From the NCBI GenBank assembly GCA_900537125.1, contig UNRJ01000008.1, positions 1 to 64,000 on the forward strand: a DNA stretch of 64,000 nt, in the 5' to 3' direction. Below the pieces are notes generated by a model. That model was given only the letters and a program-made list of their open reading frames with translations, did no database searches and was not told the DNA's origin. The first letter of the stretch is position 1. Each line of letters begins with the position of its first letter. Positions 35,493-45,017 of the stretch are shown here, in pieces. A program made the translations under genes and the position numbers. This DNA is from Rhodobacteraceae bacterium Alg238-R152. Its GTDB lineage: Bacteria > Pseudomonadota > Alphaproteobacteria > Rhodobacterales > Rhodobacteraceae.

Positions 35493-36974
35493 TTAGGCTT
35501 GCTGGTGCAAATGCTCCATAACGCTGTTGGCCATCGCATGGCGGTAGTGGTCAGGGTCCGGACCGTTTTCACAGGCCGCCAAGGGCTCAAAGTCGGGCAT
35601 CGATTGAAGCGCTGGGGTGCCACTGATGGACAGCATCGTTTTGGCTGTTGGTCTGATGAATCTGGGCAACGTCAGAAGTACTGAGAGGTCGGATATCTCG
35701 GTGTGTGACAGATTCAGGTCTTCAAGCTTGGGTAAGGCGCGCAATTGCGACAGGTCGCAAATTGACGTGTGCGCGCAGTTGAGGTTTTGAAGCGCCCTAC
35801 AGGCATTCAAACCTTGCAATGAGGCTATGTCTGCCCCCGTTATATTGGCGCTTTGCAAATTTGGCAGGGCAGGCCATGGCGAGGCGAGTTGACCCTCTGC
35901 GGTTTGGTTCAGCAGAAACGTCAATTTCGTGAGAGATGGACACGCCTCCAGCGGACTGAGATCAATACCTGAATCAGAGCTCCCAAGGAAAAGGTTGGTG
36001 AGGTTCTGCAAATGGGCCAATGGCGAAAGGTCGCTCTTTGCCAAAGGGGAAAGACACAGATGGTCAATATTCTTTAGAGTAGCGACAAATGTGAGGTCAG
36101 ATAGAGGTCTCGATGATCGGATTGAGAGAAATTGCAGAGTGGTGAGATCTCTCAAGCAAGAAAAGTCCGTGGCAATTGTGTTTTGGAGCGACAGGGATTT
36201 TAGGTTGGGGAGCGCGCCAAGCGCCGATAGGTCTGTTACTTCCGCGGCAAAAAGATCCAGAATTTCCAGATTTTCAAGCGTGCTGAGCGCGGTTAAGTCC
36301 GTATTTCCCTTGCAATGCAGAGCCAGCGAGGTCAGCGCAGTTGCTTTTGAAAACGTGTCAATCGACTGGCCATCAGCGGCGTGCACTTTGAGATCAGTCA
36401 AAGCCCGACATTCCGCCAGTTTTGAAAGGTCATCGCAATGCGCATGTAGGTCGGCGGTCTCCAAAGACGGCATTGCGCCAAGGTGTACCGGGGTGCGTGG
36501 ATGAGACAGCTCGAGGCGCCGCAATTTTGGCATATCTGGAAGCGCGACCGGGATCTCCGGTGACATGGTCAGCGTGAGGTCTGTGAGATTGGGCAAGTCT
36601 GCCAGCGGGGACAGATCGGCGATGGGGGAGGCGGTGAGCTCCAGCTTGGTCAGGTTTGGCAGGCCGCGAAGGGCGGAGATGTCCGTGACCGGCGTGTGGC
36701 GAATGATGAGTGTGCGTAAGTGCCCATCAAGTTGGGCGATTTCCGGCAATAGCACGCCGTTGTCTCCGGAGATGACAAACTGAACAGCGCGGGAGTCTTT
36801 GTGGCGCTCCAGGCTCCATGAAAAGAACGCGGCGGGGTCCGCAGGGGGGACGTTTGAAGGCAGGGCAGACTTCCGGCGGGCTCTGACTTGTGGGCGCAAA
36901 CGTTGTTTGAGGCTTTGCCTGGCAACAGTGAGGAGGGATTGGATTTTTAACGAAGTCAGCACAGATAAACTCAC
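35493..36974 (-). CDS. Leucine-rich-repeat protein, cytosolic
   Basis: A 493-aa protein made largely of about 16 leucine-rich repeats of 20-24 residues (about residues 85-455), with units such as LPNLTKLELTASPIADLSPL, LPNLKSLSLQNTIATDFSCL and LPKLEDLNLSHTEISDLSVL, an internalin-like consensus. The N-terminal 80 residues are basic then Pro-rich; there is no signal peptide, membrane anchor or sorting signal. The start is uncertain: the frame begins with GTG at 36974 and lacks a clear ribosome site. Functions of such bacterial LRR proteins range from protein-protein scaffolds to secreted effectors; none can be assigned. It stands alone between a dispersed repeat and a convergent-side terminator. 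Confidence 0.8.
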   Translation of the reverse strand: MSLSVLTSLKIQSLLTVARQSLKQRLRPQVRARRKSALPSNVPPADPAAFFSWSLERHKDSRAVQFVISGDNGVLLPEIAQLDGHLRTLIIRHTPVTDISALRGLPNLTKLELTASPIADLSPLADLPNLTDLTLTMSPEIPVALPDMPKLRRLELSHPRTPVHLGAMPSLETADLHAHCDDLSKLAECRALTDLKVHAADGQSIDTFSKATALTSLALHCKGNTDLTALSTLENLEILDLFAAEVTDLSALGALPNLKSLSLQNTIATDFSCLRDLTTLQFLSIRSSRPLSDLTFVATLKNIDHLCLSPLAKSDLSPLAHLQNLTNLFLGSSDSGIDLSPLEACPSLTKLTFLLNQTAEGQLASPWPALPNLQSANITGADIASLQGLNACRALQNLNCAHTSICDLSQLRALPKLEDLNLSHTEISDLSVLLTLPRFIRPTAKTMLSISGTPALQSMPDFEPLAACENGPDPDHYRHAMANSVMEHLHQQA

Positions 36975-37142
36975 AACAAGGCGCCAAAGTGCAGACGCGG
37001 GACCAAATTGGAGGCGGGATTCGAGTCTGAGTTTAATCTGGTTTGGTCTTCTGGCAATTCACAAAGTGACTTGCCCAAGCAAGCAGGTAGGTTCGGTTGA
37101 CAACAATGTGCTTCGCTTGACGGACCTTCTTTGGCTGAAGCT

Positions 37143-37190
37143 CTTCAAAAAGAGACAGCGCCCACATGTCGTCACATAGACGGGCGCTGT
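37143..37190 (-). terminator. Rho-independent terminator of the MFS gene
   Basis: On the minus strand ACAGCGCCC (from 37190) pairs perfectly over nine bases with GGGCGCTGT (to 37155), followed by CTCTTTTT. It lies 33 bases after the MFS stop codon. Confidence 0.8.
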
Positions 37191-37222
37191 CAGCGATTTG
37201 GAATACATGCGGGTATAGGGCC

Positions 37223-38401
37223 CTAGGCTTGAATGGCCTTTTGCAGGTCCGGTAGCGGCGTCAAATACCGGGCCATCACAAAGCTGAGACAGAGCCCAGG
37301 CAGCAGCGCGGCCAGGGCAAGTGATATGCCAAAGTTGTCAGCCAGAAGCCCAATGATCGGTGGGGCGACCACATTGGTGCCGATAGCCATAACCGACAGG
37401 AAGGCAATATTGTCAGCATCGTGTTCATCTTCCAGCGCGGCAGCGGCGGATACGGCAAGTGGGAAGCCGACTGAGAGACCCAGACCAATGCAGGCAAAGC
37501 CGACAAAAGATGCCAGCGGCGGGAAAGGGGCCACCAGGATCACCAAACCAACGATGGCAAGACCGACGTTCATGCGGGCAAGATTGGTGCTGCCCATTCG
37601 GACCTTCAAGAAGTCCCCAATGAATCGTCCAAACGCCACAAAGGCCGAAAACACTGTGATCGCCAGACCTGCGGTGCTGGCGCCTTCGGGCAGGCGTTCA
37701 GCCATATAGACTGCGCCCCAATTGGCCATGGCGCCTTCTGCCATGGTGACGGAGACCACAAAGAGAACGATCAAGAACAGGGTTGTCGGGTAATCGCGCA
37801 GCTTGCGGCGTTTGGTTGCCGTTTGAGTTTCCGATGTCTGCGGGCGCAGATTGGGCAGGGAACGTGCAAACCAGATGGCTAGGATTGAGGTGCTTGCCGC
37901 GAGAGAGAGCACGGTGATTGCCGGTGACAAGGAGACAGTGAACATAGCGGCAAGGAAGGAGCCAACCGTCAAGCCAAGCGCCCAGAAGCCGTGGCAGCGG
38001 TTCATCACGGATTTCTTTGCGGCTTTCTCAAGCTGGCCTGCGTAAACGTTGAGCGCCACATTCAGGAACGTCATTGATGCGCCAAAGACAAGAAGGGCCA
38101 GAAACAGCGTGACCTGATTGATGGCATAAAGCGGCAACAAGACGGTGGCAGCTTGGAGCGGGAAAAAGATCAGAAAGACCTTTGGCGCGCCGTATCTGGC
38201 CACAACTTTGGCAGCAAGTTTCGAAATAAACACAAAGGCCAATGGCAAGCCAAGGAGCGACAGGGCCAGCTGTGCGTTGGTCAGGTCAAGTTTGGATTGC
38301 ACAAAGGGGATATGCGGCAACCATCCACCAAGCGCAAATGGGTTCAAGAAAAACAACGCCATAATGAGGCGCACGGTCCCGGGGGACAGATTGGGGGGCA
38401 T
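37223..38401 (-). CDS. MFS transporter (FucP/YbjJ-like)
   Basis: A 392-aa inner-membrane protein with 12 predicted helices in two six-helix halves separated by a charged loop (about residues 185-205, NLRPQTSETQTATKRRKLRD). The AEGAMANWGAVYMAERL segment after helix 6 is characteristic of the YbjJ/FucP-like MFS group. The substrate is not predictable. It is monocistronic, with its own terminator. Confidence 0.85.
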   Translation of the reverse strand: MPPNLSPGTVRLIMALFFLNPFALGGWLPHIPFVQSKLDLTNAQLALSLLGLPLAFVFISKLAAKVVARYGAPKVFLIFFPLQAATVLLPLYAINQVTLFLALLVFGASMTFLNVALNVYAGQLEKAAKKSVMNRCHGFWALGLTVGSFLAAMFTVSLSPAITVLSLAASTSILAIWFARSLPNLRPQTSETQTATKRRKLRDYPTTLFLIVLFVVSVTMAEGAMANWGAVYMAERLPEGASTAGLAITVFSAFVAFGRFIGDFLKVRMGSTNLARMNVGLAIVGLVILVAPFPPLASFVGFACIGLGLSVGFPLAVSAAAALEDEHDADNIAFLSVMAIGTNVVAPPIIGLLADNFGISLALAALLPGLCLSFVMARYLTPLPDLQKAIQA

Positions 38402-38720
38402 GAGAAACAGTCCTGTTGGAGGAATTATGTGTCAGCTAGACGGAAATTTGAGGGGCTATCAAGCCAAATGCGTGTATCCAAAGTGAAAATACAAGCTAAG
38501 GTTGACATGTGACATAGTCGCTCTACCCAGTGAGAAAATTGGTTGGGTTTTTTAAGTGCAGTTTGAGAGGAAACCCGGTGTGTGGGACCGATAGGGGATT
38601 CGGGGCTGGCAACAACCGCGTTGGCTGGGGGCTTTGATAAAGTAAGCTGGAAGTTGGTGACAGCGCACAAACAGCGTAACGCCGGACTGGTCTTCCAATG
38701 TCGGAAAACGCATCTGATAC
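38402..38720. other. Intergenic region without a supported gene
   Basis: The region between the MFS start and the rpsU terminator holds short open frames on both strands, none with a ribosome site or recognisable product. TTGACA at about 38503 could be a -35 element but has no convincing -10 partner. I see no repeat or RNA structure here. Confidence 0.5.
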
Positions 38721-38752
38721 AAAAAACCCCGTTGCCATCGGACAACGGGGTT
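38721..38752 (-). terminator. Rho-independent terminator of rpsU
   Basis: On the minus strand AACCCCGTTG (from 38752) and CAACGGGGTT (to 38725) form a perfect 10-bp stem around TCCGATGG and run into TTTT. It lies 26 bases after the rpsU stop. Confidence 0.9.
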
Positions 38753-38777
38753 CTGTTTTCAAAGCAATAAGAAACGA

Positions 38778-38984
38778 TTACATCGTTCCTTCGCGCTCCA
38801 GTTTTTTGCGTGCGAGCTTACGGGCACGGCGGATAGCTTCAGCTTTCTGACGCGCGTTTTTCTCGGACGGTTTCTCGAAATGCTGCTTGAGCTTCATTTC
38901 ACGAAATACGCCTTCTTTCTGGAGCTTCTTTTTGAGCACCCGAAGAGCTTGATCGACATTGTTGTCGCGAACACTTACCTGCAT
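38778..38984 (-). CDS. rpsU: 30S ribosomal protein S21
   Basis: A 68-aa basic ribosomal protein starting [20 protein letters not shown], with the family helix [20 protein letters not shown] and a Lys/Arg-rich C-terminus. S21 contributes to translation initiation. It is transcribed alone and ends in a strong terminator. Confidence 0.97.
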   Translation of the reverse strand: MQVSVRDNNVDQALRVLKKKLQKEGVFREMKLKQHFEKPSEKNARQKAEAIRRARKLARKKLEREGTM

Positions 38985-39350
38985 GTGGTTTTCACCACCT
39001 TTCTAGAATAAAGTTGCAATGATTTGCAGGAGCCTGCGACTTATCAAGATGAAATTGCTTTGTCGAGTCTGCTGTGAACATAGAGAGCTGCAGCGCTGCG
39101 CTGTGGGCATGACCGCTCGCCGATGCATTCGGTTGTGGACGGCCCTCATCGGAGCGAACTCACACTTTCTGCCCCGAAGCGGTCGTTGCAACCCCCTGCG
39201 CCAATCTGCGGTAGCAGACATTCACAAAGCGGGAGACGAACTGAGAAGATGCGGGCGAAGCTTGCAGAAGACCACATAAATGTTGTGTAGTGCTCTTAGC
39301 CAACAAAGACTTGTGCCATTCCAGCTCGTTTGGAATTTGTACGTCCGAAA
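38985..39350. other. Intergenic region without a supported gene
   Basis: An 86-codon plus-strand frame (39019-39279) is open but has no ribosome site and an unlikely Arg/Cys-rich composition. The sequence resembles the decayed intergenic DNA seen at 1705-2190 and 42230-42310. The minus-strand end must hold the rpsU promoter, which I cannot pinpoint. Confidence 0.45.
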
Positions 39351-39363
39351 TCAGGAAGCGCAT

Positions 39364-39789
39364 GTGACAGAACAAATCCGTTTCGACTCAAGTGACTATC
39401 AATTGATTGTTGCCGATGACAATGAAGAATTCAGTGCTTTTGTCGCAAAAGTGGGTATCGAAATCGGATGGACCGTCACAGTGTGTTGCGATGGGCGGGA
39501 ATTGGTCGAATTCCTTGGCCAATCACAAGGGCCCGCCCTTGTGCTTGTAGATGTCCTGATGCCGGAACTGGACGGCATAGAAGCAATCCAAATGCTAACA
39601 AACATAAAACGGAAAATGCGTATACGGTTTATGACCGGAGGAGCTCAGTCCAATGCTGTAGCAGCCGAACGCATCGGAGCTGGACGTGGCCTAACGCTTG
39701 GTCCTACGATCTTAAAGCCAATTCGCCTGGCCACTCTGCGAGCGGAACTCCGACAAGAGTTGGACATGATCAAAACCATATTGGCCTGA
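39364..39789 (+). CDS. Single-domain response regulator
   Basis: A 141-aa CheY-like receiver with no output domain. The phospho-acceptor Asp63 lies in LVDVLMPELDG; the acidic pair D18/D19 (VADDN), the Thr91 switch (FMTGG) and Lys118 (LKP) complete the active site. The start is GTG 39364, with AGGAAG upstream; the frame runs to 39280. It precedes a hybrid histidine kinase by 100 bases, and the two are probably a phosphorelay pair. Between rpsU and prs they form an isolated signalling island. Confidence 0.85.
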   Translation: MTEQIRFDSSDYQLIVADDNEEFSAFVAKVGIEIGWTVTVCCDGRELVEFLGQSQGPALVLVDVLMPELDGIEAIQMLTNIKRKMRIRFMTGGAQSNAVAAERIGAGRGLTLGPTILKPIRLATLRAELRQELDMIKTILA

Positions 39790-39889
39790 TAGCTGCAGTG
39801 CCAAAAATCTCTATCCCAAATCGATTTTTCAAATTCGCGGATGCGTCTTCACCCACCTTTAAGTGATCGAACAGAAAAAGCAGGTACCA

Positions 39890-42037
39890 ATGGAGCGCAA
39901 CACAACATTCGAGGTCTCCGCTACCTACAGCGAAGGTGTGCGCAAGGCGCTTCGGTCTGCTATTGATTTCTTGTCGGTGATCGCGGCATTGGTTGTTGCG
40001 CTTAATGTAACCCGCGCAGTCCAATTTGGCGCTACATTCTTCACAACGACCTCCATTCTCCTCGTTTTTTGCGTTTTGCCCTCCATTTTTCTTCGTGGAG
40101 ACCGATATCTCGCTTTAAGAGGAGGTTTGGTTGTTTCCGGCTATATGGTCGCAAATCTTATCGGGATTACAGATCTTGGACTAGGTGCGGCGGCGTTCGT
40201 GGCCTTTCCGTTTCACTTAGCGCTCTGCGCAGCCTTGTTCTCTCGCGGGGTTACGTATCTATATATCGCGTCTATGGCGGGCGCGGTCGTAGTTATGGCA
40301 TACCTTTTTACTAACGGCGTTTTGGTGGCACCTGACGTGTCACTGGCCATTTGGAGCGCGAGCGCAGCCAATTGGACCATCATGTTTGTCACGCTGCTCG
40401 TGACCCTGCTTTTGGTGTCCTCGCTGGTCTACAACCTTAGCCGCTTTTGGAAAGAAACGGACAGCGACGCAGCCAAGCAAACAAAACAGTTTGAAACTCT
40501 CGTGGAGTACGCGCCAGATGCCATACTGATGTTGGACGTCGCAAACGACGAAGTTTTGTCTGTCAACACACGCGCGGAAGCGCTGTTTGGAGCCAGCCGC
40601 AACAAACTCGTTGGCGGACCAAAGCTGCATGAATATAGCCCGGAGCTTCAACCAACTGGCGAGAGTAGCATTGAGGCGGGACGCAAACGTATCAGAGAGG
40701 CTTTGGCAGGAGGGCACCCGACATACGAGTGGATACATCTGAATGAAGACGGCCAGGAAGTCCCCTGTGAAGTCTCTTTGACGCGGATGCCTCCGTTTGA
40801 TCGAAAAATTATCCGCGCCAACGTTGCAGATATTTCAAGACGCAAGGCAGAGCAGGCACAACGGGACGAGCTGCAATCGCAGTTGGCGGCGGCGCAGCGC
40901 CTGGAATCCATCGGACACCTCACAGGCGGTGTGGCCCATGACTTCAACAATTTACTGGCTGTCATCCTAAGTAATCTCGAAATACTTGAGGAAGATTGCG
41001 AAAGCGAAGATCGCAAAAGGCGCTTGCAAGCTTGCATCGATGCGTCATTGCGTGGGGCGGATCTCACGCGAAACATGTTGAGCTATGCCCGAAGGGCACC
41101 ACTGCAACCGAAAATCGTCGACATCAATCACCTAGTTCGGGAAACCCACAATTGGGTTGGCAGAACGCTTCCCTCAAGCATCGAAATTGACGTATCCTTG
41201 CTTGCAGGGATTTGGAGCATCGAGACCGATCCAAGCGCCACAGAAAGTGCGATTGTGAACCTTCTGCTGAATGCACGCGACGCGATGCCGAGCGGTGGCA
41301 AGCTGACAATTGAAACGGCAAACATTAGAATAGATCACGCCTACGTCGACGATAGGAGTGAAGTGCTTGATGTCGGGCGCTATGTGATGGTTGCTGTGAG
41401 CGACACAGGCACAGGTATCCCGAAAGACAAACTGGAAGATATTTTCACACCGTTCTTCACCACCAAAGCATCGGGGAAAGGCTCCGGACTTGGATTGCCG
41501 ATGGTCATGGGGTTCATGCGACAGTCTGGGGGCACATCCCAAGTCTATTCTGAAGAAGGTGTGGGCTCGACGTTTAAGCTCTACTTTCCCGCTGTGGAGA
41601 CGCCCAAACACACTGGGTTAAAAATCAAAACAGACAATACAACTGCGCCAACCGGGAAAAATCGCATTTTGTTAGCGGAAGATGAACCTGAAGTTCGGGA
41701 CGTATTGCGAACAATTCTGGCGGCGGCGGGCTATTCAGTCGTAACAGCGGTATCCGGCGATGACGCAAAGCAAATTTTTGAGGCGGATCAATCATTCGAC
41801 TTGTTATTAACGGACATTGTCATGCCTGGGGAGTTGCAAGGCACGACACTGTCAAAAGAGCTCCGACTAATCGACGAGACACTGCCGGTCGTCTTTATGT
41901 CAGGCTACGCCTCAGAGGCCACAGTGCATGGAAATGGGCTAAGACCCGACGATGTGAGATTGATGAAGCCTGTCATGAAAAAAGATCTTCTAGACGCTAT
42001 CTCGGGAGCGCTAAAGGTGGGGACCCGTTCGAGTTGA
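39890..42037 (+). CDS. Hybrid sensor histidine kinase with PAS and receiver domains
   Basis: A 715-aa membrane kinase. The N-terminal 185 residues form about six helices, a MASE-like membrane sensor; a PAS domain follows (about 205-325, LVEYAPDAILMLDVANDEVLSVN), then HisKA with phospho-acceptor His350 in GGVAHDFNNLL, HATPase with N-box LLLNARDAM and G-boxes DTGTGIP and GSGLGLPM, and a C-terminal receiver with Asp642 in LLTDIVMPGE. The ATG at 39890 is preferred to GTG 39863. The AHDFNN H-box and C-terminal receiver are typical of alphaproteobacterial hybrid kinases. The signal is unknown; the upstream single-domain receiver is the likely partner. Confidence 0.88.
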   Translation: MERNTTFEVSATYSEGVRKALRSAIDFLSVIAALVVALNVTRAVQFGATFFTTTSILLVFCVLPSIFLRGDRYLALRGGLVVSGYMVANLIGITDLGLGAAAFVAFPFHLALCAALFSRGVTYLYIASMAGAVVVMAYLFTNGVLVAPDVSLAIWSASAANWTIMFVTLLVTLLLVSSLVYNLSRFWKETDSDAAKQTKQFETLVEYAPDAILMLDVANDEVLSVNTRAEALFGASRNKLVGGPKLHEYSPELQPTGESSIEAGRKRIREALAGGHPTYEWIHLNEDGQEVPCEVSLTRMPPFDRKIIRANVADISRRKAEQAQRDELQSQLAAAQRLESIGHLTGGVAHDFNNLLAVILSNLEILEEDCESEDRKRRLQACIDASLRGADLTRNMLSYARRAPLQPKIVDINHLVRETHNWVGRTLPSSIEIDVSLLAGIWSIETDPSATESAIVNLLLNARDAMPSGGKLTIETANIRIDHAYVDDRSEVLDVGRYVMVAVSDTGTGIPKDKLEDIFTPFFTTKASGKGSGLGLPMVMGFMRQSGGTSQVYSEEGVGSTFKLYFPAVETPKHTGLKIKTDNTTAPTGKNRILLAEDEPEVRDVLRTILAAAGYSVVTAVSGDDAKQIFEADQSFDLLLTDIVMPGELQGTTLSKELRLIDETLPVVFMSGYASEATVHGNGLRPDDVRLMKPVMKKDLLDAISGALKVGTRSS

Positions 42038-42412
42038 ATCGGCGGGCCGCGGTCAGTGATCACGTTGCGGCGTTTCACCGAGCTTGACCGTTTGTCGCCT
42101 CCATTTTCGGCGGAAGGGCATGACGGACAGGGGAGGGGTGATTACAAGCTCGCACTTTCCCAAGGTTGTGAGTTGGTCCGATTTTGGACCGGAGAGCGTA
42201 GTGATCCTTGGCTATTAGGGCAACGGATCCGAATTTCTTCGGGTGATGGCAGCTTTGGGCCGATTGCTAAACTTTGCAAAGTCCGCTTCCTGCGCAGTGC
42301 GGGCATTGGTTAAGCCCGCTGCGAATATCGGCCGGCCACCCTTGCCTGCGGTTTGTTTCGGCCTGGTATATGAGGGGCTCTTCAAGCCACATGATGGATG
42401 TGTCTCCCACAT
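42038..42412. other. Intergenic region without a supported gene
   Basis: No frame in this stretch has a ribosome site or a recognisable product; the longest (42056-42313 plus, 42215-42520 minus) overlap the prs terminator or lack a start context. The part around 42245-42310 (GGCAGCTTTGGGCCGATTGC and GTCCGCTTCCTGCGCAG) has a word usage I associate with decayed intergenic DNA in Roseobacter genomes. Confidence 0.45.
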
Positions 42413-42439
42413 AAAAAGCCCCGACGTTTCCGACGGGGC
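42413..42439 (-). terminator. Rho-independent terminator of prs
   Basis: On the minus strand GCCCCG (from 42439) pairs with CGGGGC (to 42418), with a mismatch and two more inner pairs, followed by TTTTTATG. It lies about 30 bases after the prs stop. Confidence 0.75.
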
Positions 42440-42470
42440 CATTATGTCTTCAGAGCTATTTGCGTGCAGA

Positions 42471-43487
42471 TCAGGCCTTAAACAGACCCTCATACGCGGG
42501 CTCGAGCGTCTCGGTTTCAAACAGCGAGGACACCGATGTGCCGTTGGCGGTGTTCAAGATCGCCTGGGCAAACATCGGGGCAGTGGGCACGATGCGGATG
42601 TTGTCAGCGCCTTTCACAGCCTCAGTGGGCTCAATGCTGTCGGTGATCACCAGAGACTTCATCACCGAGTTGGTGATGCGCTCAATTGCCGGGCCAGACA
42701 GCACGCCGTGGGAGATGTAGCTGTGCACCTCGGTGGCGCCGTGCTCGATCAGGACTTCGGCAGCTTTGCAGAGCGTGCCGGCGGTGTCGCAGATGTCGTC
42801 CACGATGATGCATTTCTTGCCTTTGACGTCGCCAATTACGGTCATCTCGGCAATCTCGCCAGGCTTCTCACGGCGTTTGTCCACGATGGCCAGCGGCGCG
42901 TTAATGCGTTTGGCCAGCTCACGGGCTCGGGCCACGCCGCCCACATCCGGGGAGATGATCATCACGTCATCCAGCTGATTTTTGAACTGGGCTTTGATGT
43001 CGAGCGCAAACACCGGCGATGCGTAGAGGTTGTCGACTGGGATGTCGAAGAAGCCTTGGATTTGTGCGGCGTGCAGATCCATGGTCAGGATGCGTTCGAT
43101 GCCGGCCTCAACCATCATGTTGGCGACCAGTTTGGCGGTGATGGGTGTGCGGGCTTTGGTCCGGCGGTCCTGACGGGCGTAGCCGAAGTAGGGGATCACA
43201 GCGGTGATGCGGCTGGCCGAGGAGCGGCGCAGGGCGTCAGACATGATCAGCAGTTCCATCAGGTTGTCGTTGGCCGGATTGGAGGTCGACTGGATGATGA
43301 ACATGTCTTCGCCGCGCACGTTGTCGTAGACTTCGACAAAGATTTCCGCGTCGTTGAAACGCTCTACACGGGCGTCGATCAGGTTGACGTTGCTGCCGCG
43401 ATGCATCGACATGCGGCGCGCGATGGCGCTGGCAAGCGGTTTGTTGGCATTGCCAGTGATCAGTTTTGGTTCAAGAATGGTGGCCAT
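42471..43487 (-). CDS. prs: Ribose-phosphate pyrophosphokinase
   Basis: Prs makes PRPP from ribose-5-phosphate and ATP for nucleotide, His and Trp synthesis. The 338-aa product shows [24 protein letters not shown], the flexible-loop region [22 protein letters not shown], and the PRPP-binding [17 protein letters not shown]. Its own promoter and terminator make it monocistronic. Confidence 0.97.
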   Translation of the reverse strand: MATILEPKLITGNANKPLASAIARRMSMHRGSNVNLIDARVERFNDAEIFVEVYDNVRGEDMFIIQSTSNPANDNLMELLIMSDALRRSSASRITAVIPYFGYARQDRRTKARTPITAKLVANMMVEAGIERILTMDLHAAQIQGFFDIPVDNLYASPVFALDIKAQFKNQLDDVMIISPDVGGVARARELAKRINAPLAIVDKRREKPGEIAEMTVIGDVKGKKCIIVDDICDTAGTLCKAAEVLIEHGATEVHSYISHGVLSGPAIERITNSVMKSLVITDSIEPTEAVKGADNIRIVPTAPMFAQAILNTANGTSVSSLFETETLEPAYEGLFKA

Positions 43488-43594
43488 AGCGCGGTAATCC
43501 CCAGGTGGCTTTGGTGACAGATTCGTGACGTTGCACTCGCCTTAACATGGCCCTAACGTCCCGCAAAGCGACGTGCGAGCTATGGGAGGCAAAA

Positions 43595-44194
43595 ATGGCC
43601 ACGATCACCTATTATTTCTCAACAATTTCTCCGTATTCCTATTTGGCAGGCACACGGTTGGAAGAGATCGCGGCCAAACACGGCGCGGAAATTGTCTATA
43701 AGCCGCTGGACATCGTGGCCCTGTTTGGCCGCACCGGGGGCACACCACCAAAAGAACGCCACGTCAGCCGTCAGGAATACCGGGCGCAGGAATTGCTGCG
43801 GCAGGCTAAGAAGTTAGGCATGGAGTTCAACCTGAAACCCGCACATTGGCCGACCAATATGGCGCCGTCTTCCTATGCGTTTATCGCGGCGGCGAATGCG
43901 GGTGGCGGTGATCTGGGTGGTTTGGCGCATGGGTTTTTGCGGGCGTGCTGGGCTGAAGAAAAGGACATTGCGCAGGATGATGTGATCCGCGCGTGTTTGA
44001 CCGAGGCCGGGTTTGATCCGTCGCTGGCAGACAGTGGGTTGCTGGTGGGGGCGGAGACTTATGCCCGCAATCTGGATGAGGCGGTGGAAGCGGGGGCCTT
44101 TGGCGCGCCGTTTTACGTGACCGACGATGGGGCGCGGTTCTGGGGACAGGATCGGTTGGAGGATTTGGACGCGCATTTGGCGGGTGAGTTGTAA
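43595..44194 (+). CDS. 2-hydroxychromene-2-carboxylate isomerase family (DsbA-like fold)
   Basis: A 199-aa thioredoxin/DsbA-fold protein of the HCCA isomerase (GST kappa) family. The N-terminal YYFSTISPYSYLAG has a Ser in the place where DsbA has its CxxC, as the glutathione-dependent isomerases do, and the segment WPTNMAPSSYAFIAAANAGG and the C-terminal GAFGAPFYVTDDGARFWGQDRL match the family. Known members isomerise a naphthalene-degradation intermediate; here the substrate is unknown. ATG 43595 has GGAGG upstream. It is followed closely by a hydrolase and a methyltransferase gene. Confidence 0.85.
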   Translation: MATITYYFSTISPYSYLAGTRLEEIAAKHGAEIVYKPLDIVALFGRTGGTPPKERHVSRQEYRAQELLRQAKKLGMEFNLKPAHWPTNMAPSSYAFIAAANAGGGDLGGLAHGFLRACWAEEKDIAQDDVIRACLTEAGFDPSLADSGLLVGAETYARNLDEAVEAGAFGAPFYVTDDGARFWGQDRLEDLDAHLAGEL

Positions 44195-44210
44195 GGACAC
44201 TTTAGGAACC

Positions 44211-45017
44211 ATGGCATTGGACACCAGAAAGACGCCCGACATGCATTGGCGCGTGTTGGGGCAAGGGCCACGTGCGGCTTTGGCGCTGCATTGCAACCTT
44301 GGGCACTCGGGTGCCTTTCGCGGCATTGGCGCGGCGCTGGACGATCTGTTGACGATTGAGGCGCCAGATATGCCGGGCCATGGGCGCAGCGCGGCGTATG
44401 TGCCGGGTACATTGACCGGGCAGACCATGTTGGATGCGATTTTGGCGCGTCTGGATGGGCCTGTTGATGTGATAGGGCATTCTTACGGTGGATTGTTGGG
44501 GTTGCGGCTGGCGATTGAGCGGCCGGACTTGGTGCGCTCTCTGTCGTTGTATGAGCCGGTGACGATGCTGGCGGCGAAAGATGCCGCGCCAGAGGAAGTG
44601 GCCAAGAACGATGCGCATATGGGGCAGGTGTTTGCCTTAAACGACGCGGGTGATCCCGAGGCGGCGGTGCGCATGTTTGTCGAGGAATGGGGTGACGGCA
44701 CGCCGTGGGAGGCGTTGCCGGCAGAGACCCGCGCGACGTTCACGCAGCAGGTGCCTTTTGTGGTGGCCTCACAGCAGGATGTGCTGGAAGACGTTGGCAA
44801 CATCATGCCCCGGTTGGGCGAGATTGCTATGCCGGTGGTGGTGATGGATGGGGCGGAGAGCCCTGCGATTATGAAGCCGGTCTGTGATGGGGTTGCCAAT
44901 GCGGTGCAGAACGGGCGGCGGGTGACCGTGGCTGGTGCGGGGCATATGGGCGCGATCACGCACGCGGATGTGGTCGCGGCTGAGGTGCGGCGGACGGTTG
45001 AGGTCGTAAATGTCTGA
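44211..45017 (+). CDS. Alpha/beta-hydrolase
   Basis: A 268-aa cytosolic alpha/beta-hydrolase. The oxyanion-side LHCNLGHSG, nucleophile elbow GHSYGG (Ser91), an Asp candidate in VVVMDGAES and the terminal GAGHMGAI His complete the triad. The substrate is unknown. ATG 44211 lies 17 bases after the isomerase stop; the longer frame to 44127 lies inside that gene. Its end overlaps the methyltransferase gene by eight bases. Confidence 0.85.
   Translation: MALDTRKTPDMHWRVLGQGPRAALALHCNLGHSGAFRGIGAALDDLLTIEAPDMPGHGRSAAYVPGTLTGQTMLDAILARLDGPVDVIGHSYGGLLGLRLAIERPDLVRSLSLYEPVTMLAAKDAAPEEVAKNDAHMGQVFALNDAGDPEAAVRMFVEEWGDGTPWEALPAETRATFTQQVPFVVASQQDVLEDVGNIMPRLGEIAMPVVVMDGAESPAIMKPVCDGVANAVQNGRRVTVAGAGHMGAITHADVVAAEVRRTVEVVNV

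Noticed and set aside
39019-39279. 86-codon frame between rpsU and the response regulator gene
   Set aside because: No ribosome site, Arg/Cys-rich composition and no recognisable product; treated as intergenic.
42243-43517. 424-codon plus-strand frame opposite prs
   Set aside because: Antisense of prs; Gly/His/Val-rich and unlike any protein.
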